64,000 nucleotides of DNA. It comes from DATFNV01 sp963827935. Its GTDB lineage: Bacteria > Planctomycetota > Planctomycetia > Gemmatales > Gemmataceae. Under the pieces are notes generated by a model, which made no database searches, had not been told where the DNA came from, and was given only the letters and a program-made list of their open reading frames with translations. Both the position numbers and the translations under genes were made by a program. The DNA lies in contig CAWHCN010000004.1 of assembly GCA_963827935.1 (NCBI GenBank), forward strand, positions 992,001 to 1,056,000. Reading direction: 5' to 3'. Below are positions 11,701-21,388 of this stretch, piece after piece (within the stretch, counting starts at the first letter, position 1; each line of letters begins with the position of its first letter).

Positions 11701-13105
11701 TCCAGGTGATGCCGCCGCCGCCCAGGCCGATGGCGAGCAGCAGGAGTCCGATCAGCACGGCCTGGGCTGGCCTTCGCCGGCACCAGCGCCAGGATCGCTC
11801 CGGCAGGCCCACCGGCCGCGCGGATCGGCTCGTCCGCCAGGAAGCGGCTCAGGTCGTCGGCCAGGGCCCCCGCTGAGGGGTAACGCCGGGCCTGCTCCTT
11901 GTGCAGGCATTTGAGACAGATCGTCTCCAGATCGCGTGGCAGCTTCGGTTGCAGGCGGCGCGGCGGGACCGGCTCATCCTCGCGCACCTGCCGCAGCGTC
12001 TCCAGGAGCGTGGCCGCCAGGAACGGCGGGCGGCCGGTCAGCACCTGGTACAGGATCGCTCCCAGGGCGTAGACGTCGGTGGCCGGGCCAATCTGGGCGG
12101 ACTGGCCGCTGGCTTGCTCCGGGGCCATGTAGCACGGCGTCCCCAGGATCGCGCCCGTCTGGGTCTGGGCCACCGCTCCCGTCATCAGCTTGGCCAGTCC
12201 GAAGTCGCTGATCTTGGGGGTGCCGTCGGCCGTCAGCAGCACGTTCTCTGGCTTCAAGTCGCGGTGGACGATGCCCTGCTTGTGGGCGTGGTCGATTGCC
12301 AGTGCCAGGGTCGCCAGCAACTCCGCGGCCTGGCGGGCTGGTTGGGGCGTGCCGGCGAGCTTGCGCTCCAGGCTGCCGCCGGGGACCAGCTCCATGGCGA
12401 AGAACGCACGGCCGGCGTGCTCGCCCACCTCGTGGATTTGCACGATGTTCGGATGCTGCAGGCGGGCCACCGCCTCCGCCTCGGCGCGAAAGCGCGACAG
12501 TTCTTCCGAGTCGGCGTCAGCGCCCCGCGCAGCATCTTCAGGGCGACCAGGCGCTTGAGCTGTACCTGGCGGGCCCGGTAGACGATACCCATGCCGCCCC
12601 GACCCAGCTCCTCCAGGACCTCGTACCCGGGCACAACTGGCAGGTCTGGCCCCGCCACGGACCCATCATTGGTCGCTTCCGGTGCAGGGGGTTGCGTGTC
12701 GAGGAGGCGTGTGGATTCAGCAGCCAGGGCGCGGTGGAGTTCGCCCTGCTCCTGGAGGCGCGCCGCGTACTGCGGGAAGCGCCGGACGTAATCGGCCAGC
12801 TCCGGCGTCTCGCCGCGCTGCTCCCGCAGCAGGTACTCGCCGTAGACCAGTTCCAGGGCCAGCTCGGCCTCCGCCTGGAGGGCCGGGTAGCGCTGCAGAT
12901 ACATCTCCGCGGGGGGACGCTCACCCCGAAGCCAGCGTTCGCGCTGGTCGACGCCCAGGACCGCGGCGAGCCGGTCCGGGGCCACGTGGCCGGCCTCGGC
13001 GAGAACCCGGTGGACATCGGGGCGCTGGCCCCGCTGCCAAAGGTGAGACAGCCGCTGCTCCAGGTCGAGGGACCGCGTCGCGGGGGGCGGGGCGGATGGG
13101 GTCAT
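8737..13105 (-). CDS. Ser/Thr protein kinase with transmembrane helix and 21 WD40 repeats (several frameshifts)
   Basis: The joined product is ~1450 residues. An N-terminal ~130-residue helical region precedes a Pkn-type kinase domain with GRGGMGIVYRA (P-loop), VHRDLKPENVLL (catalytic loop), DFGLAK and GTPCYMAPEQ. A single membrane helix (AVLIGLLLLAIGLGGGGITW, near 11.74 kb) follows, then about 21 WD40 blades, enough for three seven-bladed propellers. Frame breaks lie near 12527, 11820, 11510, 11465, 10510 and 9940. The start at 13105 overlaps the sigma-factor stop as ATGA, so the two genes are translationally coupled. The architecture suggests a membrane kinase with a large protein-interaction scaffold, probably acting on or with the sigma factor. 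Confidence 0.83.
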
Positions 13106-13734
13106 GCCTCGTCCCCTTCCAGCCCCAACTCCCGGGTGACGCGATCGACGGCGCGGGTGAGCTGCATGCGGCGAGCCTGGGGGGTGCCGCCCATGGCCGA
13201 GGCGATTTGGGCCCAGCCCTGCTCCTGGGCACGCAGGTCGGCCAGCTGTCGTTCTTCTGGCGTGAGCCGACGCCGAAATTCCTGCAGCAGCTCGGCCCCC
13301 GCCAGGAGCTGGCTGGGACTGGGACCCCCCGCGGCCACCTCCGCCTGGCTCACATCCACATCCGCGATGCGGCGCTGGTCGCGGCGCTGGGCCTGTTCCT
13401 TGCGCGCCTGATCGGCGACCTTGTTGCGGGCGATGGCGACGAGCAGTTTCCGCAACTGGGCCGGTTGATCCAGGTCGTACTGCCCCGCCGCCGCGCGCAC
13501 GAAGAAGCTGGCCAGCACCGACTGGCAGACATCCATCGAATCGAGGACCCGGCGCAGGCGCGAATTGCGCAGGTGCAGCCGAACTTCCAGGCGGATCGCC
13601 GCCTCGTAGCGGCGCACCAACTCGGCCGCCGCCTGCGCGTCGCCGGCGCGGATATCCCGCAGGAACCCAGCAAACGCGCCAGACTCCGGTTCGCCCGATG
13701 GGTCTGGAGTGGTCCCGGCGGCGTCGGTCGGCAT
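13102..13734 (-). CDS. ECF-type RNA polymerase sigma factor (planctomycete kinase-associated type)
   Basis: This is a 210-residue protein with a sigma region 2-like segment (FLRDIRAGDAQAAAELVRRY, then the DSMDVCQSVLASFF motif) and a C-terminal HTH region 4 (LTPEERQLADLRAQEQGWAQ). The DMxDVxQSVxxSFF-type core is typical of planctomycete ECF sigma factors encoded beside Ser/Thr kinases. Its stop overlaps the kinase start. The region upstream, 13735-13845, must hold its promoter, but I see no convincing consensus. Confidence 0.82.
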   Translation of the reverse strand: MPTDAAGTTPDPSGEPESGAFAGFLRDIRAGDAQAAAELVRRYEAAIRLEVRLHLRNSRLRRVLDSMDVCQSVLASFFVRAAAGQYDLDQPAQLRKLLVAIARNKVADQARKEQAQRRDQRRIADVDVSQAEVAAGGPSPSQLLAGAELLQEFRRRLTPEERQLADLRAQEQGWAQIASAMGGTPQARRMQLTRAVDRVTRELGLEGDEA

Positions 13735-13844
13735 GGTACATCACCCGGGAGAAAACGATGCGGCCCGCCTCCCGAGTATACCGAGCGTATTTTCGGGGAA
13801 CCAATTTTTTCCGCGACTTTGTGTTCCCCGAGCGTCCCCCGGCG

Positions 13845-14078
13845 AAGAGGGCGCGACCGACCATCACCTCCCAGGACGGCTTCGTGGTGGGCAAGACAAC
13901 GCACGGCGTCAGCTCTCTGACCATCGAGGGGAGCGGCGACGGCAATACCTACGCGGTCAACACCGTCTCGCCGCTGACGAGCACCATGAGCGAGGGTTTC
14001 ATCTGGGACACGGTGAACGGGTCCGCCCAGGGCAAGGTGAGCTTCGTGTTCCCGCTGCCGAAGGTGCATGGAAAATGA
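13845..14078 (+). pseudogene. C-terminal fragment of an unrecognised protein
   Basis: From about 13860 the sequence reads as credible protein (DGFVVGKTTHGVSSLTIEGS, later VSFVFPLPKVHGK before the stop at 14078) with normal codon bias. The upstream part of the same frame is antisense to the sigma-factor leader and looks non-coding. I see no start codon with a ribosome site, so this is probably the tail of a lost or frameshifted gene. I do not recognise the family. Confidence 0.3.
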
Positions 14079-14133
14079 GTGGAAACGCTTCAGTCAGAGA
14101 AGAGGGGTTTGCCGTAAATCCTTATGCTGCAAG

Positions 14134-14207
<74 letters not shown>

Positions 14208-14365
14208 AAGTGCTTGTCACTTCCTGATTTGCGTCTTGTTTTTGTCCTGTCTCCTTCCGCCATTTACAACCGACTCTACAACCCCTATCATGAACATAGT
14301 GGCCGAGGCGCTCGTAACGCCCCGGCCGTGAACGCAGTGACCCGCGATTCGAGGAGCAAGTCACC

Positions 14366-15576
14366 ATGTCCGAGCCCCATTCTACGGCGCCCCTCTCTGC
14401 GGCAAGCGTGCCAAGCCCGCCAAGCCGTACCCTGACTTCCCACTGACCGCGCATCCGGCCGGGTACTGGTGCAAGAAGATACGCGGCAAGCTCCACTATT
14501 TCGGCCCGTGGGCCGATCCTGACGCAGCGCTGAAGCTGTACCTCGCGCAGCGCGATGACCTGCACGCCGGTCGAAAGCCGCGCCTTGATGCCGAGGCCGT
14601 CACGGTCAAGGATGTGGTCAACGCTTTTCTCAACCACAAACAGGCGCTGGTGGACAGCGGCGAGTTGTCGCCGCGCACCTGGCGCGAATACAAGGATGCG
14701 ACGGACCTGCTGATCGCCTGGCTCGGCAAGCGGCGCATCGTCGTGGACCTGGCGCCGGATGACTTCGCTCCTCTCCGGACTCGGATGACCGAGAAGTGGG
14801 GACCCGTCCGTGTGAGTAACGCCATTCAGCGCGTCCGGTCCGTGTTCAAGCACGCCTACGACGCCGGCCTGATCGACCGGCCCGTCCGGTTTGGCCCCGG
14901 CTTCAAGCGCCCTAGCAAGAAGACGCTGCGCCTGCACCGAGCCCAGCAAGGCGCCAAGCTGTTCACCGGCGACGAAATCCAGCGCCTGCTCGCCGCCGCC
15001 GGACAGCCCATCAAGGCGATGATCCTGCTGGGGATCAACTGCGGCTTCGGCAACGCCGACTGTGGCAGCCTGCCGCTCTCCGCCCTGAACCTGGAACGGG
15101 GCATCATCGACTACCCGCGGCCGAAGACCGGGATGCCCCGCCGCTGCCCTCTGTGGCCCGAAACTGTCGAGGCGATCCGGGAGGCACTGACAGGTCGCCC
15201 GGAGCCGAAGATGGACGAGCACGCTGGGCTCGTCTTCATTACGAAATACCGGCTCTCGTGGGCGAAGGACACCCCGGACGGTCCAATCTCGAAGGAGACT
15301 CGGAAGCTGCTCGATGCGCTTGGGATGAAAGGCCGGAAGGGACTCGGGTTCTACACGCTGAGGCACACGTTCCGCACCATCGCCGACGAGGCGAAGGACC
15401 AACCGGCTGCCGACTTCATCATGGGGCACGAGGTTGCGCACATGAGCAGCGTCTACCGGGAAACGATCAGCGACGAGCGGCTGAAGGCCGTCAGCGACCA
15501 TGTGCGGGCGTGGTTGTTCGCCTCGGCGACGGGAACTGTGGAATCTCCCGCCGCAGACGAGTCGAGGGCAAGCTGA
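14366..15576 (+). CDS. Tyrosine-type site-specific integrase, frameshift at the N-terminus
   Basis: From 14428 the frame is continuous: a basic KKIRGKLHYFGPWADPD arm-like domain, a core-binding domain, then a tyrosine recombinase domain with PKTG (catalytic Lys), LRHTFR (His and Arg), MGHE (second His) and SSVYRE (nucleophile Tyr). The usual first Arg of box I (GLRxSE) appears replaced in GFGNADCGSL. The likely ATG at 14366 is one base out of frame, explained by a missing C near 14371 (expected start MSRAPFYGAPL). Joined length is about 403 residues. It is the first gene after tRNA-Arg and probably mobilises the downstream element. Confidence 0.85.
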
Positions 15577-15668
15577 TCGGGTAGAATCGAAGCAACGGGC
15601 AAGGCCACGGGGACGCTCGCGGCTCTCAAGGCTCGGCCGGTCGTCCTGGTCACTCCATCCCAGGCGGC

Positions 15669-15682
15669 CGGCCGGCGCCGGC
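15669..15682. repeat. 14-bp GC palindrome between the integrase and the next gene
   Basis: The perfect palindrome GGCCGGCGCCGGCC lies 92 bases past the integrase stop, inside a longer GC-rich dyad. It may act as a terminator stem or protein site; no T-tract follows. Confidence 0.35.
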
Positions 15683-15705
15683 CCGGGAGAGATGGAGTAC
15701 CCCAC

Positions 15706-15990
15706 ATGGCAAGGCGACCCAAGACGCCCCGCGACTCGACGCTTTCCGACGAGTGTAAGTCCCTCCCATCCGCCGAACAGCTCGCCGGCCAGTTGCTCGA
15801 CGAGCTGGCCAGGCTGAAGCTGACCGTGCAGCGGGGGGCGCTCAATCACGATTCTTCATCCAGCGTACCGCGGCGACTGGCCAGTCATCGTGCCGCACTA
15901 ACGGAGTTACTCCCCAACCTCCGGCCGCTGTTCGACCATGCCGACGCTGCCGTTGGCGCAGCACTGCGCACGCCACGGTCAAGATGTTGA
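15706..15990 (+). CDS. Small hypothetical protein
   Basis: This is a 94-residue product starting MARRPKTPRDSTL, with a GGAG ribosome site eight bases upstream. The middle is a helix-forming AEQLAGQLLDELARLKL segment. The end of the frame overlaps the next gene in another frame, so its C-terminus may be frameshifted. I recognise no family. Position suggests an early accessory gene of the integrated element. Confidence 0.45.
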   Translation: MARRPKTPRDSTLSDECKSLPSAEQLAGQLLDELARLKLTVQRGALNHDSSSSVPRRLASHRAALTELLPNLRPLFDHADAAVGAALRTPRSRC

Positions 15991-16633
15991 GTTCGAATGG
16001 TCGATGGCGCCAGGCGTGGCGAATACGGTAGTGGAAACGAGCGCACTTCAGGTCACGCACAAGCTGGTCAACAACGTACTGGAGTTGCTGGCGGATGACT
16101 ATGCTGTGACGGGTGGCACGCCGATCTTCTGCGAAATGATCGGACGACGGTTGGCGTGCAACCTGGCCCAGGTGCGACACGAACTGAAAAAGGAATTCTC
16201 GCTGGCCCGGCAGCGGGCGCAGGAGGCGAGCGACCAATGGGAGCGGGATCGCCTGGCCGCTCAAACCGCAGGTAAGGCACCGCCGGCTGCCAAAACAGGC
16301 ATGCCCAGGCGGTCGAAGAAAAGCGTCGAATGGAAGTGGCTGGTGGATGGTTTTGAGAGGCACGGCGTCAAGTATCCCCTCACCGGGCAGCCCTTGAAAC
16401 TGCTCAAGGCATTCGTGGCCGCTAAGGGTCTTGGAAACGGCTACGTGCTGACACACCAGCAAATCAACAACGCATGTAGTGACGGTCTCACGGAACGTGC
16501 CGGCGGCTATGTTGCGGAGTTGAACAAAGCTCTCTGTGCTCTCTGGCACCTGGAAACCAAGCCCATTACCCCAATCCACCGAGAGAAATCCTATCGTTTC
16601 GCCCCTCCCCCGGTCACGGATTCCACTTCGTAA
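15938..16633 (+). CDS. Hypothetical accessory protein
   Basis: This is a 231-residue frame; an in-frame ATG at 16004 is an equally good start and would remove the overlap with the previous gene. The product has a helical region (HKLVNNVLELLADDY), a charged linker and a C-terminal winged-helix-like stretch (GNGYVLTHQQINNA). A DNA-binding role in replication or gene control of the element is possible, but only by context and predicted fold. An 11-bp tandem repeat begins at the stop. Confidence 0.55.
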   Translation: MPTLPLAQHCARHGQDVEFEWSMAPGVANTVVETSALQVTHKLVNNVLELLADDYAVTGGTPIFCEMIGRRLACNLAQVRHELKKEFSLARQRAQEASDQWERDRLAAQTAGKAPPAAKTGMPRRSKKSVEWKWLVDGFERHGVKYPLTGQPLKLLKAFVAAKGLGNGYVLTHQQINNACSDGLTERAGGYVAELNKALCALWHLETKPITPIHREKSYRFAPPPVTDSTS

Positions 16634-16660
16634 GACTTCTGTAAGACTTCTGTAAAAGTC
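16630..16660 (+). repeat. Iteron-like 11-bp direct repeat
   Basis: GTAAGACTTCT occurs twice in exact tandem (16630-16640 and 16641-16651), followed by a partial third copy, GTAAAAGTC. It lies just upstream of the small-gene/HTH/replication-protein series, the usual position for initiator-binding iterons. Confidence 0.45.
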
Positions 16661-16678
16661 AGCGCCATCATAGGGGGC

Positions 16679-16876
16679 ATGAACGCCAGCCCCCCGCAAT
16701 TCTCTTTGCCTGCTCCCGAGATTGTCGAGGCGCAGGTCGCAGCCCTGGAAGACGAGCTGAAGGCGATGCGCCGCCTGCTCCGCGCCAGCCGCGCTGCAGC
16801 TAAGGCTTCGGAAGCCCGCCGGCGTCGCGAGGCCCTCCCCCTGCTGAGGAAGGGAGGCATGCGCGATGGTCGATGA
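16679..16876 (+). CDS. Small coiled-coil hypothetical protein
   Basis: This 65-residue product has a strongly helical, charged centre (VEAQVAALEDELKAMRRLLR) likely to form a coiled coil, and a basic C-terminus. A GGGGG ribosome site precedes the ATG. It overlaps the start of the HTH gene by 11 bases, so the two are likely co-translated. Function unknown. Confidence 0.5.
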   Translation: MNASPPQFSLPAPEIVEAQVAALEDELKAMRRLLRASRAAAKASEARRRREALPLLRKGGMRDGR

Positions 16877-17186
16877 CACTCCCCTCCCCGAAATCCCAGA
16901 GACTCCCGCCGCTGCCGTGGCACACTCACACGCCAATTCCGCAGCCGGCCTGACAGTAGCGGACCTCTGCCGTCGCTGGCGGATCGGGGCGGACAAGATT
17001 CGCGGCTTCCTTCGCCGTGGCGAGTTGGTTGCTATCAATGTCGCCTCCAATCTCTGCGGCAAGCCTCAGTGGCGGATTACCGCTGAGTCGGTCGAACAAT
17101 TCGAGCGCCGGCGAAGCAGCACGCCGCCGCCCAAACCACCACGGAGGCGCCGGCGGGCGGCCGCACGAGATTTTTATCCCGATTAG
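16866..17186 (+). CDS. Helix-turn-helix excisionase-like DNA-binding protein
   Basis: This is a 106-residue protein. Residues ~27-75 resemble the MerR/excisionase-type HTH_17 fold: LTVADLCRRWRIGADKIRGF, then RRGELVAINV and WRITAESVEQFERRR. The C-terminus is Pro/Arg-rich and probably contacts DNA. Lying between the integrase and the replication gene, it fits a recombination directionality factor or an element regulator; which of these is inference. Confidence 0.65.
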   Translation: MVDDTPLPEIPETPAAAVAHSHANSAAGLTVADLCRRWRIGADKIRGFLRRGELVAINVASNLCGKPQWRITAESVEQFERRRSSTPPPKPPRRRRRAAARDFYPD

Positions 17187-17350
17187 GTGGAACCGAGGGC
17201 GCGACTGCCGCGGCGTCGGACTGTCGCGGCGGTCGCCGTCAGCTACTTGTGGCCGCGGTTGTCGGCGCCAGGGATTGGCAGTGTCGGATGGCAGTCCGCG
17301 GCGTCCGTGACGCGGCCCGTAAATGGGGTCGAGATATCGAGACTCCTCGT

Positions 17351-19392
17351 ATGGTAGCACCAGGCGCAGCTGGACGCAATAAGGGCAACTTGCGGGCTGA
17401 TCCCTCGGTCATCCGCCAGGTGATGCAGGTTCTTGCCCGGCCGGGTCAGGTTGTCGAGGTGCGGATACCCGATTGTCCGCGAACCAAGTCCACCACTGCT
17501 GGGTACTACGACGACTTCGACATGTTGGCTCGGGATGCGGCACGATTCAGCGGCAGAGGCCCAGGCATCTACGTCACCCTCAATGAAATCAACCCGGCAC
17601 TACTCGCGCACATCAATAACCGGATGCAGGAGTTCGTCAAGCACACCACTTCCGACGCCGATGTGCTACGCCGCCGCTGGCTGCCCCTGGACTTCGACGC
17701 AGTTCGCCCGGCCGGCATCCCTTCCACCGATCAGGAACACCAAGCGGCCTTGCAACGTGCGGCTCGGTGTCGAGATTACCTCGCCTCGCTCGGCTGGCCA
17801 TCTCCCGTGGAGGGTGACAGCGCGAATGGCGGACACCTATTATATTCAATTGACCTCGCGAACAATTCCGGAGCGTTGGACCTCGTTGTGCGTTGCCTGC
17901 GTGCATCGACTGGTTGTTTTCCGACGCTTCCGTGAATGTCGATACGTCCGTCGCCAACGCCGCCCGCATCTGGAAGCTGTACGGCACGGCCGGGGCGAAG
18001 GGGGACGGGGCGGCGGGCCGTCCCCATCGCCTGGCGCGTCTGCTAGTCGTTCCCGACCCGGTGCCGACGGTGCCGTGCGACCTGCTGGAAGCCCTGGCCG
18101 ATCGAACGCCGCCAGACGAGCCCAAACCGCAGGCGCACGCCGGGGCGGGCGGGGGAAACGGCGACGGGCGCTTTGACCTGGCAGGGTGGATAGTCAGCCG
18201 GAACCTGGATGTCGCACGCGAAGGCCCCTGGAAATGCGGCGGCTACCGCTGGGTCCTCGGGATATGTCCTTGGAACGACCAGCACACAGACAACAGCGCC
18301 TTCATCGTGCGCTGGCCCAGCGACGTGATTGGGGCAGGTTGCAAGCACAACTCATGTCAGGGCAAAGGGTGGCACGACTTGCGTGACGCGGTAAAGCCCG
18401 GGTGGCGGCAGACGCGCGAACAGAGGGCATCGCCCCGAGCCGACCCGCAAAAAGGAGCGGCGCCTATTCCGATAGACAAGATTGGGCTGGACGAAATTGA
18501 TGGTGAGGATCTGCTGAAGGAGGCGCCAGCCGCAGCCCTGGAGTACCTGCCGGTGTTGGGTAAGGACGGTTACCTCGTGGTCGGCTGGTCCCACCTCCTG
18601 GCGGGCTACCCCCGTTGCGGCAAGACGGAGTTGCTGCTCGCGTCAGTTCACGACTGGCTCCGCCTGGGGCAATCAGTCCTCTATTTCACCGAGGAGCCAC
18701 GCTCCATCTGGCGACAACGCCTGCACCAGCGTCCGGGGCCGTGGAGCGGATTGCGATTGGTGTTCGGCCTAGGAGGGCCGCCCCTGGAGTTGCTGGAGCG
18801 GGTCATCGTTGGGCGTGAGCAGGTCGTCGTCGTAGACACACTGCGAAATCTCGGCCTCCTCGGAGCTGATGAGTGCGATAATGCGGCGATTGCTGCCGCC
18901 ATTGCCCCCTGGGTTTCAGCGGCGCGCCGGCACGGCAAGACGCTTATCATGGGTCATCACATGCGCAGAGGCGCCGGCGAACACGGGGAGGGCATAAGCG
19001 GCGGGCACGCCCTCTTCGGCGCGGTCGATATTGCGCTGGAGTTGCGCCGTGACAGTCGGCCGAATCGCCGTCTAGTCAAGGGGTACGCGCGACTGATCCA
19101 GCCCGAGGACATGCTCTATGAGCAGGGCGAGGATGGGGGCTTCGTGGTTCTGGGAGACCCCGCCAGCGTGACGCTGGCCGACGTGCGCCGGCGCATCCGC
19201 CAGGTACTCACGAGTGACTGGCTCAAGACCGCTGAGGTACACGGATTGCTGGACGAGCCGCGGCCGAGCCTCGAACTGGTGCGGCAAGGGCTGCACGCGG
19301 AAGGCGCTGAAGGGGCAATCGAGCGCGACCCTCCCCTTGAGCAGGGCGCGGCCAGGGGAGGTCGCGGACACGGCTGGCGTCTGCGGAGTTGA
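17351..19392 (+). CDS. Primase-helicase-like replication protein with RecA-type ATPase, one frameshift
   Basis: Part one (17351-~17905) resembles a phage/plasmid primase-like domain, with RPGQVVEVRIPD, GIYVTLNEINP, the acidic LPLDFDAVRPAG and the NGGHLLYSIDL motif. Part two continues in another frame with ANAARIWKLYGT, a Cys/His region (CPWNDQHTDN, CKHNSCQGKGWHDL) and a RepA-like ATPase: Walker A AGYPRCGKTELL, Walker B-like VVVVDTLRN and the MGHHMRRG segment. The joined protein is ~680 residues. The frame change falls near 17905. It is probably the element's replication initiator/helicase; an alternative is a defence-associated primase-like protein. Confidence 0.7.
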
Positions 19393-19432
19393 GTTCCAAT
19401 GCCCCCCTACGGGGGGTTGGGGCATTGGAACT
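19392..19432. repeat. Perfect hairpin 1 of a pair downstream of the replication gene
   Basis: The 14-bp arms AGTTCCAATGCCCC and GGGGCATTGGAACT close over a 13-nt loop that can itself pair C's with G's. It begins on the last base of the replication-gene stop codon. Confidence 0.75.
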
Positions 19433-19448
19433 GAGCTTGATTGAGTTG

Positions 19449-19489
19449 AGTTCCAATGCCCTGCCCCCTGGGGGGCAGGCATTGGAGCT
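19449..19489. repeat. Hairpin 2, sharing the arm sequence of hairpin 1
   Basis: The left arm AGTTCCAATGCC repeats hairpin 1 exactly, and the right arm GGCATTGGAGCT pairs with one wobble. An inner CTGCCCC/GGGGCAG stem is different. The two stems start 57 bases apart, so this is a tandem, structure-conserving pair rather than a simple terminator. Confidence 0.7.
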
Positions 19490-19584
19490 ACCGTCTGCCG
19501 GCCCCGGGTCTGATCTCAAAACAGTGGGTGGAGGCGGCATGATGGGATCCACACGCTGCGGAGTGAATCGACGAAGGAGCCTGT

Positions 19585-20187
19585 ATGACGACAGATCGAG
19601 TAACCATCGAGGGGCCCACGCCCGGGGCGACAATCCGTGACCGCATCCGCGAGTTCCGCCGGGTCCCAGCCCACGAACTGCTCGACCACAACGGCAATCC
19701 CCGCCGGCACCCGCAGGCCCAGAGAGACGCCCTCCGCGGCGTCCTGGAACAGGTCGGCATCGCCGGCGCATTGGTCGCCTACCACAGCGAACGCAACGGC
19801 GGCAAGCTGACTGCGATCGACGGCCACCTGCGCAAGCAGGACTACGCCCTCGATTGGCCGACGCTCATTCTGGACGTGAGTGACGCCGAGGCCGACCTAT
19901 TGCTGGCCACCCATGACGCTGTGGCGGCCCTGGCGGAGTACGACAAGCCCCGGCTTGACGCGCTCTTGCAGGATGTCCGGGCGAAGGCCCCCGCCGTCAT
20001 GGACATGCTGAAGAACCTGGCGGCGAAGACGACCCGGGCGGCCGGCAAGGACGACAAGGACAAGGCCCCGGCCCTTCCGGTAGAACGGTTCGAGATCATC
20101 GTGTCGTGCGAAGACGAGCGGCATCAGCGGGAGGTCTACGACCGACTCACGAAGGAGGCGCTGCGATGCCGCGTGCTCACGTTCTAG
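19585..20187 (+). CDS. ParB/Srx-like nuclease-domain protein
   Basis: This is a 200-residue protein with a ParB-like N-terminal fold: VPAHELLDHNGNPRRHPQAQ, then the GKLTAIDGHLRKQDY box, which corresponds to the ParB GExRxxA nucleotide-binding region. The C-terminus is charged and ends in a mixed alpha/beta segment. A GGAG site lies upstream of the ATG. Its last 22 bases overlap the ABC/GNAT gene, so the two are coupled. Phage-borne homologues occur beside terminases and methylases; here a role in DNA modification or element segregation is inference. Confidence 0.75.
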   Translation: MTTDRVTIEGPTPGATIRDRIREFRRVPAHELLDHNGNPRRHPQAQRDALRGVLEQVGIAGALVAYHSERNGGKLTAIDGHLRKQDYALDWPTLILDVSDAEADLLLATHDAVAALAEYDKPRLDALLQDVRAKAPAVMDMLKNLAAKTTRAAGKDDKDKAPALPVERFEIIVSCEDERHQREVYDRLTKEALRCRVLTF

Positions 20188-21305
20188 TCGAATCACCGAT
20201 CGAGCCGAGCTTCCGCGTGGAACAGGTCCGCGGCATGTTCGACGTGCCGGCCCAGGAGACCATCCGCCACGAATGGACCGTGGACATCCCGGTCGAGGGG
20301 ACCGACTGGCAGATCGGCCTGATCGTCGGGCCCAGCGGGGCCGGCAAGACGACCATCGGCCGGCGCCTGTTCCCCGACGCGCTCTTCCACACCGGCTACC
20401 AGTGGCCCGAGACCGCGTCCGTCGTGGACGGCTTCCCGGCCGGCCTGGAGGGGCGGGAGATCACCGCCGCCCTGTCGTCGGTTGGCTTCTCCAGCCCGCC
20501 ACACTGGCTGAAGCGCTACGCCCACCTGTCCAACGGCCAGAAGTTCCGCTGCGAGCTGGCCCGGCTCATGCTGGAGGACGCCGAGCTGGTCGTCTTCGAC
20601 GAGTTTACGTCGGTTGTGGATCGGGACGCCGCCAAGGTCAGCTCGGCGGCGGTCGCCAAGGCCCTACGCCGGCGCGGCCGGCCCCGGCTGATTGCCCTGT
20701 CCTGCCATTACGACATCATCGACTGGCTCGACCCGGACTGGCTCTACAACACCGCTGACGGCAGCTTCGCCCGGAGGTCCCTTCGATGCCGGCCACCGAT
20801 CCAGCTCCAGGTCCGCAAGGCAACCCCTGCGGCTTGGCCGCTGTTCCGGGGACATCACTATCTGACCGGCCGGCTGCACCGCTCGGCCCGCTGCTGGGTG
20901 GCGACCTGGAACGACGTGCCCGTGGCCTTCACCAGCACCATGCCGCTGGTCGGCCACGCCGGCGTCTGGCGCGAGCACCGCACGGTCGTCCTGCCCGACT
21001 TCCAGGGGGTCGGCATCGGCAACGCCCTGAGCGAGTGGCTGGGGGCGTACCTGAAATCGTGGGGCCTCCGGTTCACCTCCGTCACCAGCCATCCGGCGAT
21101 GATCCGGCACCGGGCCAGGAGCGCGCTGTGGACGATGAAGCGGTTCGGCCACCTGAAGGCGCACGAGCGGAAGGTCCACCTGACCATCGGCATGATGGCG
21201 GACACGAGCAGCACGTCGCGGCTGACGGCGAGTTTCGAGTATGTCGGGCCGCAGCTGGCTGCCGCCAACACGCATGCCCAAGTGGGGTTATCGAAGCCGC
21301 CTTGA
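20166..21305 (+). CDS. ABC-type ATPase fused to GNAT acetyltransferase (COG2401-like)
   Basis: The start at 20166 has a GGAGG site. Residues ~55-190 form a soluble ABC ATPase: Walker A GPSGAGKTT, signature LSNGQKFR, Walker B LVVFDEFTS and switch His in SCHYD. There are no membrane segments. Residues ~220-370 look like a GNAT domain with the acetyl-CoA loop QGVGIGNAL after the strand TVVLPDF. This two-domain order matches the ABC-ATPase/acetyltransferase fusions of COG2401, known from phages and archaea without a settled role. Coupling with the ParB-like gene suggests a common substrate, perhaps a modified nucleotide or peptide. Confidence 0.78.
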   Translation: MPRAHVLVESPIEPSFRVEQVRGMFDVPAQETIRHEWTVDIPVEGTDWQIGLIVGPSGAGKTTIGRRLFPDALFHTGYQWPETASVVDGFPAGLEGREITAALSSVGFSSPPHWLKRYAHLSNGQKFRCELARLMLEDAELVVFDEFTSVVDRDAAKVSSAAVAKALRRRGRPRLIALSCHYDIIDWLDPDWLYNTADGSFARRSLRCRPPIQLQVRKATPAAWPLFRGHHYLTGRLHRSARCWVATWNDVPVAFTSTMPLVGHAGVWREHRTVVLPDFQGVGIGNALSEWLGAYLKSWGLRFTSVTSHPAMIRHRARSALWTMKRFGHLKAHERKVHLTIGMMADTSSTSRLTASFEYVGPQLAAANTHAQVGLSKPP

Positions 21306-21388
21306 CGCTTGTTCATTTTTTCGTACCATTATGAAGTTTTCGTCGATCTTATGATCCGCCGCAGGATGACACGTGGGAGCGTCACGCA

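Noticed and set aside
19392..19489. attC-type integron recombination sites
   Set aside because: The stems lack the paired R/L box layout and there is no integron integrase or gene-cassette series.
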